Shown: positions 11,049 through 19,995 of the stretch, piece by piece | How positions within the stretch are numbered: the first letter of the stretch is position 1 | How the letters are laid out: each line of letters begins with the position of its first letter | NCBI RefSeq assembly: GCF_900096585.1 | Contig: NZ_FMYH01000002.1 | Coordinates: forward strand, 455,997-519,996 | DNA: 64,000 nucleotides | Direction of reading: 5' to 3' | DNA from: Sanguibacter gelidistatuariae | GTDB taxonomy: Bacteria > Actinomycetota > Actinomycetes > Actinomycetales > Cellulomonadaceae | Made by a program: the position numbers and the translations under genes | Notes under the pieces: model-generated | The model's input: only the letters and a program-made list of their open reading frames with translations | What the model was told of the DNA's origin: nothing | Databases searched by the model: none

Positions 11049-13649
11049 TTACTGGTAGCTGCTCACGTAGCTCGGGATCGTCGCAGTGCCCTGGGCGGGG
11101 CCGCCCGTGCCGTTGATCACGTGCTGGACCGTGCCGTTGCCGCCGAGGGAGACCGTCAGCAGGTTGTGCATCCGGACCCCCGGGGTGATCGGCACCTCGA
11201 AACCGTTGTCGAGGACGATCGTCGGGTCGGTCGAGAAGTACGTGTAGGCACCGAGCCCCCATGCCTCATGAGAGGTGACCGTGTCGGCGACCTTGTAGGC
11301 GGCGTAGCCACGGGTGGACCCGTTCTGATATGCGGCCTGGCTGGGGACGTCATAGGGCAGCTCGTTCTGGTAGAAGACCGTGCGGCCCCCGTTTCCGTTC
11401 CAGAGGGTGTTGTACTTCTGGAAGTGCTCCACAAACAGCCCGTAGGCCGAGACCCGGTCACCGTTGACCACGAACCCGTAGTCAGAGGTGTTCACGTCCC
11501 AGCCGATGCCGGCTCCGTGGTCACCACGCCAGGACCAGATGTGGTCGACGATCGTGTCGTCGCTGTTGATCTGGATCGCGGTGTCGACCTTGCCGGCGAC
11601 GGCCCCGCCGACGCGGGCGAACACGTCGTGGATCGACGTCGGGTTGGCGGCGTGCGAGATGTGCGAGCCGGGGGTGCCGACCTGGAGCAGGAACGGGGAC
11701 TTCGTGGTGCCGGCATCAAAGAGCAGAGCCGCGATCTTGACGCCGCCGACGTCGGCCACCTTCATGGCGGTCACGCCGCCTTCGGGGACGATCGTCGCGT
11801 AGCCGAGGCCAAGGACCACCGTGTTCGCGCGGGTGACGTTGATCGTCTTGTCCAGGTGGTAGACGCCCGGGGTGAAGAGCAGGTTGAGCCCTTGGGCCAG
11901 TGCCTGGTTGATCGTGTCGCCGGTCACGCCCGGCTTCGCCACATAGAACTGGCTGATCGGGATCGACGTGCCTGGGGTTGAGCCACCTGCCCAGGTGGTG
12001 CCGCGTGCGTTGGTGCGGACGCTCGGCACGAACACCGCGTAGTTGGAGCCGTCGAGGTACAGATACGGCTTCTCGGCGATGACCGGCGTGGTGGGCAGCA
12101 CGGTGTGCGACGGGTTCGGGAAGTTCGGAACCGGTGACCCGTTGACGCCCGAGAACACCATGTTCCAGACCGAACCCTCCCACTTGCCGAGGGTCGAGTC
12201 ACGCGTGAACCACTGCTGCTGGGAGTAGGACCCGACGGTGCCGTCGACGACCGAGTCGGCGATGAAGCCACCGCTGGCCCAGCCGTAGCTGGACGGTGCG
12301 AGGTTGAGGCTTCCCTTGACGTGCATCCGACGGAACGGGGCCGCCTGGGACACGGCCCAGCGGGCTTCGCCACCCAGCGGCTCGATGGCCATGTTCTCGG
12401 CCGACCGCCAGAAGTTCTGGGTCGCGTTGCCGTCGAACCAGCCGGCGTCCACCCAGATGCCACCCCTGATCGTGACGTCGTCGGGATTGCGCCCGAGCCC
12501 CGAGATCGAGGTGTTGAAGCCGATGTTGGCATTGACGTCGTAGGTGCCGGGGGCGAAGAGGAACTGGTCGCGCCGCGGCCCGAACTGGTTCTCCTCCTGG
12601 GCCGTGAAGGCCTCGTCGAGGCTGGCCTGGATGGTGGCCGTCGGCGTGGACGGGGTGAAGACGTGGACGTTGGGTCCCAGGTCTCCGCCGCCGGGAAGCT
12701 GCGGCCCGGTCGGGGTCCCGTCGCCGGTGCGCACGGCAACCTCCCAGAGCGAGTACCCGTAGCCGTTGGCCCGTCGAGTCAGGTCGAGCCGGACGTATCG
12801 GCCGGTCGCGGCGACGTCGAGCGACTGCTTCCCGCCGGTTCCATCTGTCACGGTGGTGGCCGTTGTCCAGGTGACCCCGTCGAGCGAGGTCTGCACGCGG
12901 AAGTCCTTGCCGTAGGAGGCCTCCCAGGTCAGGTCCACCCCGCAGATCGCGGTGGGTGCGCCGAGGTCGACCTGCCACCACTGTCCGTCGCTGAACTGGC
13001 TCGACCACCGGGTCGCTGCGTTCGCGTCGACCGCGGAGCTTGCCGGTGTGCCGCTGTTCTCTGTCGAGGAGGCGGTGGCCACCTTGCCGAGGGCCGCATT
13101 GGCAGTTCCGCACTGGCCGGGGGTGACGGGTGGGTCGGGATCGACCGGTTGGCCCCCGGCGGTGCCGAAGACCTGGACCTCCCACAGGGAGTAGCCGTAT
13201 CCGGTGCCCCGTGCGGTCAGGGCGAGACGCACGTAGCGTCCGTGCCCGTCGACACCGAGCGTCTGCTCGCCGCCGGTGCCGTTCGTGACGGTCGCCAGCG
13301 TGGTCCACGTGGCGCCGTCCTCGGACGCCTGGACCGTGAAGGCCTTGCCGTAGGCGGCCTCCCACGTCAGGACGATCTCGGACAGCTGCGAGCTCTCGCC
13401 GAGGTCCACCTGGATCCATTGGAGGTCAGTGGCTGCGGACGCCCATCGGGTCGCGGTGTTGCCGTCGAAGGCGGCGCGGGCGCCAAGATAGTCGGGGTTC
13501 TCGGTCGACGAGGCCGTGACGACCTTGTCTTGGGAGAGCAGGGTCGCTGGCGCGGCCGTGGCTGGGGAGAGCGGTGCCATCGTGGCGCTGACGGCGAGGG
13601 CGAGGGCGAGTGCCGCCCAGCGGTACCGGGTTCTGGATCGGGTGTGCAT
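11049..13649 (-). CDS. Secreted protein with two discoidin (F5/8 type C) domains and a right-handed beta-helix region
   Basis: An 866-residue exported protein. A signal peptide (MHTRSRTRYRW... to SPATAAPA) leads into two F5/8-type carbohydrate-binding domains at roughly 35-160 and 185-315. Each carries the pattern TASSTEN...A.DGN.ATRW...W.QVDLG and ends in GYGYSLWEV. From about residue 330 the sequence is rich in Gly/Asn/Val turns (TIQASLDEAF, FAPGTYDVNANIGF, GLGRNPDDVTI, VDHIWSWRGDHG), as in parallel beta-helix polysaccharide-active enzymes. Relatives are often named only as coagulation factor 5/8 domain proteins. A glycoside hydrolase or polysaccharide lyase is plausible, but I cannot identify catalytic residues. 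The neighbouring LacI gene and two operator palindromes suggest sugar-controlled expression. Confidence 0.8.
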   Translation of the reverse strand: MHTRSRTRYRWAALALALAVSATMAPLSPATAAPATLLSQDKVVTASSTENPDYLGARAAFDGNTATRWASAATDLQWIQVDLGESSQLSEIVLTWEAAYGKAFTVQASEDGATWTTLATVTNGTGGEQTLGVDGHGRYVRLALTARGTGYGYSLWEVQVFGTAGGQPVDPDPPVTPGQCGTANAALGKVATASSTENSGTPASSAVDANAATRWSSQFSDGQWWQVDLGAPTAICGVDLTWEASYGKDFRVQTSLDGVTWTTATTVTDGTGGKQSLDVAATGRYVRLDLTRRANGYGYSLWEVAVRTGDGTPTGPQLPGGGDLGPNVHVFTPSTPTATIQASLDEAFTAQEENQFGPRRDQFLFAPGTYDVNANIGFNTSISGLGRNPDDVTIRGGIWVDAGWFDGNATQNFWRSAENMAIEPLGGEARWAVSQAAPFRRMHVKGSLNLAPSSYGWASGGFIADSVVDGTVGSYSQQQWFTRDSTLGKWEGSVWNMVFSGVNGSPVPNFPNPSHTVLPTTPVIAEKPYLYLDGSNYAVFVPSVRTNARGTTWAGGSTPGTSIPISQFYVAKPGVTGDTINQALAQGLNLLFTPGVYHLDKTINVTRANTVVLGLGYATIVPEGGVTAMKVADVGGVKIAALLFDAGTTKSPFLLQVGTPGSHISHAANPTSIHDVFARVGGAVAGKVDTAIQINSDDTIVDHIWSWRGDHGAGIGWDVNTSDYGFVVNGDRVSAYGLFVEHFQKYNTLWNGNGGRTVFYQNELPYDVPSQAAYQNGSTRGYAAYKVADTVTSHEAWGLGAYTYFSTDPTIVLDNGFEVPITPGVRMHNLLTVSLGGNGTVQHVINGTGGPAQGTATIPSYVSSYQ

Positions 13650-13673
13650 GTTCTCATCTCTTCAATCGGGAAG

Positions 13674-13700
13674 TGCCCGGCGGGAGGTCCCTGCCGGGCA
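13674..13700 (-). promoter_or_regulatory. Hairpin in the leader of the discoidin/beta-helix gene
   Basis: TGCCCGGC (13674-13681) pairs with GCCGGGCA (13693-13700), and GGGA/TCCC extends the stem inside. The hairpin sits 25 nt upstream of the ATG at 13649 and just after the stop of a small ORF. It could be a terminator of the small ORF, an attenuator or a processing site. Confidence 0.5.
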
Positions 13701-13720
13701 GGACGGGACGTGCGGGGGCC

Positions 13721-13864
13721 TCAGGCGGTCGAGACCGGACCGGTGAGGCCGGCCGCGGCAAGGAGGGCGGCCGTCACAAAGGACAGGGCGCCGTTGCTGG
13801 CGGTGCCTGGTCGCCAAAACCGGCGATGGGGACTGGGGCGATGGTGCACGGTCGACTTCGACAC
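13721..13864 (-). CDS. Small 47-residue protein or leader peptide, unknown function
   Basis: GTG at 13864 is preceded by a good AAGGAG with 8-nt spacing, and the frame stays open for 47 residues. The N-terminal half is basic and His/Pro/Arg-rich (STVHHRPSPHRRFW). The C-terminal half is one hydrophobic stretch (ALSFVTAALLAAAGLTG) ending in VSTA, like a signal peptide or a single membrane span. The stop is followed after 20 nt by a hairpin and then by the discoidin/beta-helix gene in the same direction. It may be a leader ORF, a tiny membrane protein or the remnant of a secreted protein. The support is the ribosome site and position only. Confidence 0.4.
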   Translation of the reverse strand: MSKSTVHHRPSPHRRFWRPGTASNGALSFVTAALLAAAGLTGPVSTA

Positions 13865-13998
13865 GAGTGGGACTCCTTCGAGAGGGGCCGAGAGAGGGCA
13901 GAAGGCTCGCGTCGCCGTCAGGACGTCGTCGTCGTTACGGTCGCGCAAGCACACAGTTCGTCATTGATCTGGTCGCTGCGGAGAATCCGAATGCTCAG

Positions 13999-14008
13999 AG
14001 AGCGCTCT
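13999..14008. promoter_or_regulatory. LacI-type operator palindrome, distal copy
   Basis: AGAGCGCTCT is a perfect 10-bp palindrome with a central CpG, the usual form of LacI-family operators. It lies about 135 bp upstream of the small ORF start and shares its core with the palindrome next to the lacI-family gene. Confidence 0.6.
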
Positions 14009-14227
14009 ATCAGAATCCCAGGGTGGGGGATGGTCTGGTGAGCTGTCGAGGGTGTCGAAGCAGTTCTGATGCCTCTTGAAGACCGTTATACCCGGTCTAG
14101 CGGGTGATTTGCTACCCCTGGGCGGATATTGCTCCGCTCGCGGTGCGTGGACGGTGAGCGGACGGCGCCTGGGTGGAGCGCGTGCGGAGCGCCTAGAGAA
14201 GGCTGCGGGCGAGACATCCATCAAGTT

Positions 14228-14239
14228 GAGAGCGCTCTC
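14228..14239. promoter_or_regulatory. LacI-type operator palindrome, autoregulatory copy
   Basis: GAGAGCGCTCTC is a perfect 12-bp palindrome 24 bp before the ATG at 14263. This placement suits repression of the regulator's own gene. The same AGAGCGCTCT core occurs at 13999-14008. Confidence 0.65.
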
Positions 14240-14262
14240 CTGGCGCCTGTTACGATCGTCCC

Positions 14263-15309
14263 ATGTCACAGGAATTCCCTCACCGTGGGTCGCCCACGCT
14301 CGAGGACGTTGCCCGCGTGGCAGGCGTTTCCCGCGCAACCGTCTCCCGTGTGGTGAACGGCAAGCAGGACGTCGGTGAGAAGTTCGCCGTGCTGGTCCGG
14401 GATGCGATCGCGGCGACGGGCTATGTCCCCAACCGTGCGGCTCGCTCCTTGGTCACCGGGCGTGCAGGCACGGTTGTCGTTGTCGTCTCGGGGCTCTCCG
14501 AGGCAGGGACGGGCAGCTCGCCGGGTGCCGACTTCGACGACCCGTTCTTCGGCCGCGTGGTCAGCGGGTTGCTGCGCGCGCTGCGCCCCCGCGACCTCGA
14601 CCCGGTGCTCATGCTCGCAGAGACGGACGAGGACCGGAACCGGGTGCTGGCCTTCCTGCGCAACGGGAGCGCCGACGGCGCCCTGCTGGTGACGACCCAC
14701 TCCGACGACCCGTTGCCCGCACTGCTGGTCGAGGCGGGGGTCCCGTTGGTCACCTTTGCCCGGCCGGGGCTGTCGCTTCCGGTGAGCTTCGTCGATGTGG
14801 CCAACCGCGACGGTGGTGTCCTTGCCGCCCAACGGCTGCTCGCCCTCGACCGGGGAGCGGTCGTGACGATCAGCGGTCCCCTCGACGTCCCAGCCGCCCA
14901 TGATCGGCTCACCGGGTTTCGTGACCACCTTGCGCGGTCGGGGCAGGCGTACGTCCCCACGGTCGCGGGTGACTTCAGCTTCGAGAGCGGCGCGGTCGCC
15001 ATGCGGCTGCTGCTTGGCGAGGTCCCCCAGCTCGATGGTGTCTTCGCCGCGAACGACCTCATGGCACTCGGCGCGATGAGAGTCCTCCAGGAAGCAGGTC
15101 GGCGCATCCCGGAGGACGTCGCGGTGATCGGCTTCGACGACTCCAAGATCGCGGCTGTCTCCTCCCCGGGGCTGACCAGCGTGCGTCAGCCGATCGAAGG
15201 GATGGTCGTCGAGATGGCAACGATCCTGCTGGACCTGCTGGCCGACCCGACCCGTCGAGCTACCTCGGTCATCTTCGAGCCGACCTTGACCGTCCGCGGC
15301 TCCGCCTAG
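14263..15309 (+). CDS. LacI family transcriptional regulator
   Basis: A 348-residue repressor. The N-terminal helix-turn-helix and hinge region (TLEDVARVAGVSRATVSRVV, then GYVPNRAARSLVTGR) is canonical LacI. The rest is a periplasmic-binding-protein-like effector domain, with FVDVANRDGG, GVFAANDLMALGAM and DVAVIGFDDSKIA in the expected places. A perfect palindrome at 14228-14239 overlaps its own leader and a second copy lies in the same divergent region, so it probably represses itself and the discoidin/beta-helix gene. The effector sugar cannot be read from sequence. It ends 97 nt before the ROK gene. Confidence 0.95.
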   Translation: MSQEFPHRGSPTLEDVARVAGVSRATVSRVVNGKQDVGEKFAVLVRDAIAATGYVPNRAARSLVTGRAGTVVVVVSGLSEAGTGSSPGADFDDPFFGRVVSGLLRALRPRDLDPVLMLAETDEDRNRVLAFLRNGSADGALLVTTHSDDPLPALLVEAGVPLVTFARPGLSLPVSFVDVANRDGGVLAAQRLLALDRGAVVTISGPLDVPAAHDRLTGFRDHLARSGQAYVPTVAGDFSFESGAVAMRLLLGEVPQLDGVFAANDLMALGAMRVLQEAGRRIPEDVAVIGFDDSKIAAVSSPGLTSVRQPIEGMVVEMATILLDLLADPTRRATSVIFEPTLTVRGSA

Positions 15310-15406
15310 GAGGATCCGCTCGCGCAGGAGGGCTGGGCAGAGCGGACGGTGGCGCTAACCTGAGGCCAGGTGTCAGCGACGACGGACTGGTTGGAGATGA
15401 GCGCAG

Positions 15407-16639
15407 ATGCGTCGAGGGACAAACCTGCCCCGCATGGGCGGCTACAACCAGATGGTCGTGATCGACGAGATCCGGCGCGCGCCGGACGGGGTGAGCCGCG
15501 TCGAGCTGGCCGGGTTGACGGGCTTGTCGCTGCAGACCATCTCCAACATCTGTGGGCGGCTGCTGACCGACGGTGTCATCGTCGAAGGCGAGAAGCGCAG
15601 CGAGGGACTCGGCAAACCGCGCACCATGCTGCACCTCGAGCCGTCCGCCGGCTATGCGCTCGGAGTCCATGTCGACCCGGTCGCGATGACCATCATCGTG
15701 GTGGATCTTGACGGGGAGATCTTGGAGAAGCGGGTCGTCGAGACCCCCGTCGGCGCCGAGAACGCCATCGCCGCGATCGTGACCACGGCGGAGGATCTCC
15801 TTGATCGTTCGGGCATCCTCCGATCCAAGGTCTTGGGGATGGGCGTTGCTGTTCCTGGGCCGATCGACATGGATACCGGCCGGGTGGTGCGCCCACCGCT
15901 CCTGGTGGGGTGGGACGACGTCCCTCTCCGTGATGCCTTGGGCGAGGCCTTGGACATGCCCGTCCTGCTCGAGAAGGACGTCAGCGCGGCCATGATCGCG
16001 GAGATGTGGCAGGAGGTCCGCCTGGCGAGGGGCACAGCGATCTTCTTCTACATGGGTTTCGGTGTCGCGGTGGCCTTTGCGCACGGCGGCGAGCTCCTGG
16101 CAGGGTCGTCGCGCAACGCCGGCGAGGTGGGACACCTCATCGTCGATGGCGATGGCCCGCTGTGCTCGTGCGGCAATCGAGGGTGCATCGGGGTGTCGTC
16201 GTCGCCGATGACCTTTGTCGACGAGGCGATCAGCCGGGGGATCCTGCCGGAGACGACGGTTGTGGCCATACCCGCTGATGTGGACCGTGCGCTGACGGTG
16301 CTGTGCGCCGCGGCGGAGGGTGGAGACGAGCGGGCGATCGACATCATCGAGACCTCCGCACGACGTGTCGCGCACGGGATCACGATCCTGACGGACCTGG
16401 TCGACGCCGACATCGTGGCGTTCGGTGGTCCGTGCTGGTCACGGTTGCAGGGGCGTTTTCTGCCGGCCGTGCGTGAAGAGCTGGCTACCCGCGCGACGTT
16501 GCGAGAGATGCACCCGGTAGAGATCCTCGGGTCCACGGTGGGGGAGCACGTGGGTGCGGTCGGCGCGGCGAGCCTGGTGCTCGATGATGCCTTCACCCCG
16601 CGGCCGTCGGGGTTGCTCGCAGGAGCTCGTCGCTCCTGA
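15407..16639 (+). CDS. ROK family transcriptional regulator
   Basis: A 410-residue NagC/Mlc/XylR-type regulator. An N-terminal winged helix (RVELAGLTGLSLQTISNICG at about residues 32-50) is followed by a ROK domain. The ROK zinc motif appears as CSCGNRGC after GEVGHLIVDGDGP. The ATP-binding DxGGT motif is degenerate (ALGVHVDPVAM), although the Asp that would be the kinase base is kept (LLEKDVSAAM), so this is a sensor rather than a sugar kinase. It stands directly upstream of, and in the same direction as, the mannoside uptake operon. It is the natural candidate to bind the palindrome at 16744-16756. Confidence 0.93.
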   Translation: MRRGTNLPRMGGYNQMVVIDEIRRAPDGVSRVELAGLTGLSLQTISNICGRLLTDGVIVEGEKRSEGLGKPRTMLHLEPSAGYALGVHVDPVAMTIIVVDLDGEILEKRVVETPVGAENAIAAIVTTAEDLLDRSGILRSKVLGMGVAVPGPIDMDTGRVVRPPLLVGWDDVPLRDALGEALDMPVLLEKDVSAAMIAEMWQEVRLARGTAIFFYMGFGVAVAFAHGGELLAGSSRNAGEVGHLIVDGDGPLCSCGNRGCIGVSSSPMTFVDEAISRGILPETTVVAIPADVDRALTVLCAAAEGGDERAIDIIETSARRVAHGITILTDLVDADIVAFGGPCWSRLQGRFLPAVREELATRATLREMHPVEILGSTVGEHVGAVGAASLVLDDAFTPRPSGLLAGARRS

Positions 16640-16720
16640 TCGGTGCGAATGTGGCGCGAATGTGGTGTGGGTCACGCCGCAATCGTGACCAGATCGGGAT
16701 GATCAAGGGCTCACTTCGTC

Positions 16721-16756
16721 TTGACAACACTTCTTCAATTTGATGGAGTTACTCCA
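16721..16756 (+). promoter_or_regulatory. Promoter with overlapping operator for the alpha-mannoside operon
   Basis: A consensus -35 TTGACA lies at 16721-16726. A 17-bp spacer leads to TGGAGT at 16744-16749, a weak -10. The -10 is inside TGGAGTTACTCCA (16744-16756), a 13-bp palindrome perfect apart from its central base. A repressor bound there would block RNA polymerase. The ROK regulator just upstream is the likely binder; this is inference. Confidence 0.6.
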
Positions 16757-16806
16757 CCGGAGGGACTTGGCAAAGAAGCCAGGTCGACGGCGGCAAAGGA
16801 GCAACG

Positions 16807-18162
16807 ATGCGACTCGCTAAACCACTTGTGGCACTCACCGCGGCAATCTCGCTCATCGGACTCGCCGGATGCGGGGGGAGCGACGACAGCTCAGACAGCA
16901 AGACAGTCAAGATCGCCTATCAGAAGTTCGGCAACTTCACGCAGGCCGACGAGCTCTTCCAGGGAGTCAAGAAGGAGTTCGAGGCAGCCAACCCCGGTAC
17001 CACGGTCGAGCTGGTCCCCATCGAGGCCAGCCAGAACGACTACTTCACCAAGCTCGCCCTGATGAACCGCTCAGCAAGCACCGCACCGGACCTCATGTAC
17101 GAAGACACCTTCATGATCAAGTCCGACGTCGAAGCCGGGTACCTCGCCCCGCTCGACGACTACCTCAAGGACTGGTCCGACTGGAGCCTCTACCTCGACG
17201 CCGCCAAGCAGGCCGGCAAGGGCGACGACGGCAAGACCTACGGCGTCTCCATGGGAACCGACACCCGGGCGCTCTGGTACAACAAGGAGGTCTTCGCCGC
17301 AGCCGGCCTGCCCACCGAATGGGCCCCCAAGACCTGGGATGACGTCCTCGAGGCCGCCCGCACCATCAAGGCCAGCGACCCGAGCGTCATCCCCTTCAAC
17401 ATGTACTCGGGCAAGCCCATGGGTGAAGCCTCCGTCATGCAAGGCTTCGAGATGCTCGAGTACGGCACTGGCGGAACCCTCTACGACGAGGCATCCTCCA
17501 AGTGGGTCGTCGGAAACCCGGACTTCATCGACTCCCTCGGATTTGTCAACACCGTGTTCTCCGAGGGACTCGCGCCCACCGCCGAGCAAGCCCTCGACGC
17601 GAACATCGGCAACACCGTGGCCTCGGACTGGTTGCCCAACAACAAGCTCGGCATCGCCCTCGACGGGTCGTGGATGGGTGGCACCTGGATGGAGAGCGGC
17701 GGCACGCCCTGGGCCAAGTGGACCGACGTCATGGGCGTCGCCCCGATGCCCACCAAGAACGGTGATGCCCCCGGATCAGTGAGCATGTCGGGTGGTTGGA
17801 CCCTCGCCGTCGGTGCCAAGTCCAAGAACCCAGAGCTCGCTTTCAAGGTCCTGACGACGGCGATGAACGCCAAGAACTCCCTGGCCTTCACGATCGACAA
17901 CAGCCAGATCGCCGTCCGCTCCGACGTCGCGGCTGACCCCAGCTACACGGCGGCGAACCCCACGATCAAGGCGTTCACCGACCTTGTCGCGGTCACCCAC
18001 TTCAGGCCGGCGACGTCTGACTACGCACAGATCTCCAACGCCATCCAGGTGGCCATGGAATCCGTCATGACCGGCCAGCAGACACCTGAAGAAGCTGCCG
18101 CGGCCTACGACAAGGCCGTCATCGGCGTCGTCGGCGAAGAGAACACCACGTCGGGTTCCTGA
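16807..18162 (+). CDS. CUT1 ABC transporter sugar-binding lipoprotein (mannoside locus)
   Basis: A 451-residue family-1 extracellular solute-binding protein. The lipoprotein signal peptide ends in the lipobox LAGC at about residue 22. A strong AAAGGAG lies at 16795-16801. FEAANPGTTVELVPIEA and MYEDTFMIKSDVEAGYLAPLDDY are typical of oligosaccharide-binding proteins. Two CUT1 permeases follow immediately, with no ATPase in the operon, so a shared MsiK-type ATPase encoded elsewhere is expected, as is common in actinobacteria. The GH38 alpha-mannosidase at the end of the operon suggests that it binds alpha-mannosides. Confidence 0.93.
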   Translation: MRLAKPLVALTAAISLIGLAGCGGSDDSSDSKTVKIAYQKFGNFTQADELFQGVKKEFEAANPGTTVELVPIEASQNDYFTKLALMNRSASTAPDLMYEDTFMIKSDVEAGYLAPLDDYLKDWSDWSLYLDAAKQAGKGDDGKTYGVSMGTDTRALWYNKEVFAAAGLPTEWAPKTWDDVLEAARTIKASDPSVIPFNMYSGKPMGEASVMQGFEMLEYGTGGTLYDEASSKWVVGNPDFIDSLGFVNTVFSEGLAPTAEQALDANIGNTVASDWLPNNKLGIALDGSWMGGTWMESGGTPWAKWTDVMGVAPMPTKNGDAPGSVSMSGGWTLAVGAKSKNPELAFKVLTTAMNAKNSLAFTIDNSQIAVRSDVAADPSYTAANPTIKAFTDLVAVTHFRPATSDYAQISNAIQVAMESVMTGQQTPEEAAAAYDKAVIGVVGEENTTSGS

Positions 18163-18163
18163 C

Positions 18164-19099
18164 GTGACCACGACCGTGGCTCCCTCACGAGTGTCACGGG
18201 CACCGGTGGATCCTGTGCGTCAGCGCGCCATGCGCTGGCGCACAGGGCGCCGCCTGATGCCCCTGCTGCCCGCCGTCGCACTGCTTGCACTGTTCATGCT
18301 CGGCCCGGTGCTGTGGTCCTTCTACGGCTCCTTCACCAACGCGGCGCTCACCGGTGTGAACGCCGCCAACCCTGACTGGGTCGGCCTCGACAACTACCGC
18401 AAGCTCTTCGCAGACCCAGACTTCCCCAAGGCGATCTGGCTCACGGTCGTCTTCGTCTTCGCCTCCGCCGTGGTGGGCCAGAACGTCCTCGGGGTGCTCC
18501 TGGCCATGCTCATGCGTTCGTCGCAGAAGATCATCCGCGTGGTCGTGGGGACGCTCATCGTGACGGCGTGGATCCTCCCGGAGATCGTGGCCGCCTTCGC
18601 TGCCTACGCGTTCTTCAGCAAGGAAGGCAGCCTCAACTCCTTGCTGGCCATCGTGGGAATCACCGGCAAGAGCTGGCTGTACGCGACCCCCATGCTCGCG
18701 GTGATCCTGGCGAACGTCTGGCGGGGGACGGCCTTCTCCATGATGGTCTACTCCGCGGCGCTCAACGACGTCCCACCGGAGATCACCGAGGCCGCGACGG
18801 TTGATGGCGCTGGCGGATACAAACGGCTCATCTACATCACCCTGCCCATGATCCGCCGCTCCATCTCCACCAACCTCATGCTCACGACCCTGCAGACCCT
18901 GTCGGTCTTCACGCTCATCTACGTCATGACCGCGGGCGGACCAGGGACGAACAGCTCGACCCTGCCGATCCTCGCCTACCAGCAGGCCTTCAAGTTCGCC
19001 CAGGTGGGCTACGGAACGGCGATCGCCACGATCATGCTGATCATCGGCGGAGTGTTCGCTGTCATCTACATCCGCACACTGAAGCCTGAGGTCGACTGA
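18164..19099 (+). CDS. CUT1 ABC transporter permease (MalF-type)
   Basis: A 311-residue inner-membrane permease with about six transmembrane helices, the first at about residues 30-50 (LMPLLPAVALLALFMLGPVL). The EAA loop, which contacts the ATPase, reads EAATVDGAGGYKRLIYITLP. The GTG start lies one base after the stop of the binding protein, indicating translational coupling. Its stop overlaps the next permease's ATG by one base. It should pair with that MalG-type subunit to form the channel for the sugar delivered by the 16807-18162 lipoprotein. Confidence 0.95.
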   Translation: MTTTVAPSRVSRAPVDPVRQRAMRWRTGRRLMPLLPAVALLALFMLGPVLWSFYGSFTNAALTGVNAANPDWVGLDNYRKLFADPDFPKAIWLTVVFVFASAVVGQNVLGVLLAMLMRSSQKIIRVVVGTLIVTAWILPEIVAAFAAYAFFSKEGSLNSLLAIVGITGKSWLYATPMLAVILANVWRGTAFSMMVYSAALNDVPPEITEAATVDGAGGYKRLIYITLPMIRRSISTNLMLTTLQTLSVFTLIYVMTAGGPGTNSSTLPILAYQQAFKFAQVGYGTAIATIMLIIGGVFAVIYIRTLKPEVD

Positions 19100-19944
19100 T
19101 GAGTCAGATGACGATAGCCGCCCCTCGCCAGCGCTTTGCCCGCGGTGCCTCGAACACCATCCTCATCATCATCGGATTGTGCTTCCTCGTCCCGCTGGGC
19201 TGGATCCTCTTCGCGTCCTTCGACACCCGAGCGACGCTCGCCGTCGAATGGCCCAAGAACCTCTCGATCGACAACTTCACCGCGATCATGACGGTCGACC
19301 AGACCTGGCGACCGCTCTGGAACTCCACGCTGCTCTCCACGGGAGCAGCGGTCATCACCGTCCTGGCGTCCATCCTGGCCGCGTACCCGCTGTCGCGGTT
19401 CGCCATGCGGTTCAACAAGCCGTTCATGTACGCCGTGCTCTTCGGAACCTGCTTGCCCATCACCGCGATGATGGTCCCGGTGTACTCGCTCTTCGTGCGG
19501 CTCAACCTGCTCGACTCCCTCTGGGGAACCGTGTTCTTCATGGCGGCGACGTCGTTGCCGATGGCCATCTGGATGACCAAGAACTTCATGGACGGCGTCC
19601 CCATCTCCCTCGAAGAAGCCGCCTGGACGGATGGTGCCTCCGCGATGGTGACCCTGCGCGCCGTGGTGCTGCCGCTCATGCGACCCGGCCTGGCCGTCGT
19701 CTTCATCTTCGTGTTCATCCAGGCCTGGGGGAACTTCTTCGTCCCCTTCGTGCTGCTGCTCTCACCGGAGAAGCAACCCGCAGCCGTGAGCATCTTCGCG
19801 TTCTTCGGCCAGCACGGGGCTGTCGCCTACGGACAGCTCGCAGCATTCTCGCTCATCTACTCGATCCCCGTCCTGGGGCTCTACGTCCTCGTCTCCCGGT
19901 TCACCGGGTCGTCCTTCGCGATGTCCGGAGCCGTCAAGGGCTGA
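19099..19944 (+). CDS. CUT1 ABC transporter permease (MalG-type)
   Basis: A 281-residue permease, the partner of the preceding MalF-type subunit. Six hydrophobic helices are visible, and the EAA loop is EEAAWTDGASAMVTLRAVVLP. Its ATG overlaps the preceding stop (TGATG). The alpha-mannosidase gene begins 51 nt downstream, so all five genes from the binding protein to the glycosidase are probably one transcript. Confidence 0.95.
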   Translation: MSQMTIAAPRQRFARGASNTILIIIGLCFLVPLGWILFASFDTRATLAVEWPKNLSIDNFTAIMTVDQTWRPLWNSTLLSTGAAVITVLASILAAYPLSRFAMRFNKPFMYAVLFGTCLPITAMMVPVYSLFVRLNLLDSLWGTVFFMAATSLPMAIWMTKNFMDGVPISLEEAAWTDGASAMVTLRAVVLPLMRPGLAVVFIFVFIQAWGNFFVPFVLLLSPEKQPAAVSIFAFFGQHGAVAYGQLAAFSLIYSIPVLGLYVLVSRFTGSSFAMSGAVKG

Positions 19945-19995
19945 CGCCCACGGTTCCCGTCTCGTTCGCCTGCCCTCACCTTCTGGAGTGCCTTC

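Larger units (their letters stand above)
13650..14262. other. 613-bp divergent regulatory region
   Basis: The only content I can support in this gap is the 47-residue ORF with its hairpin and two AGAGCGCTCT palindromes (listed separately). The rest (about 13865-13990 and 14010-14225) shows no credible gene or RNA structure. It must contain the promoters of the secreted beta-helix protein and of the LacI gene. Confidence 0.6.

Noticed and set aside
12321-13967. Plus-strand open frame of 548 codons opposite the discoidin/beta-helix gene.
   Set aside because: Shadow of a gene with a signal peptide and clear F5/8 domains; codon pattern and composition do not fit a real protein.
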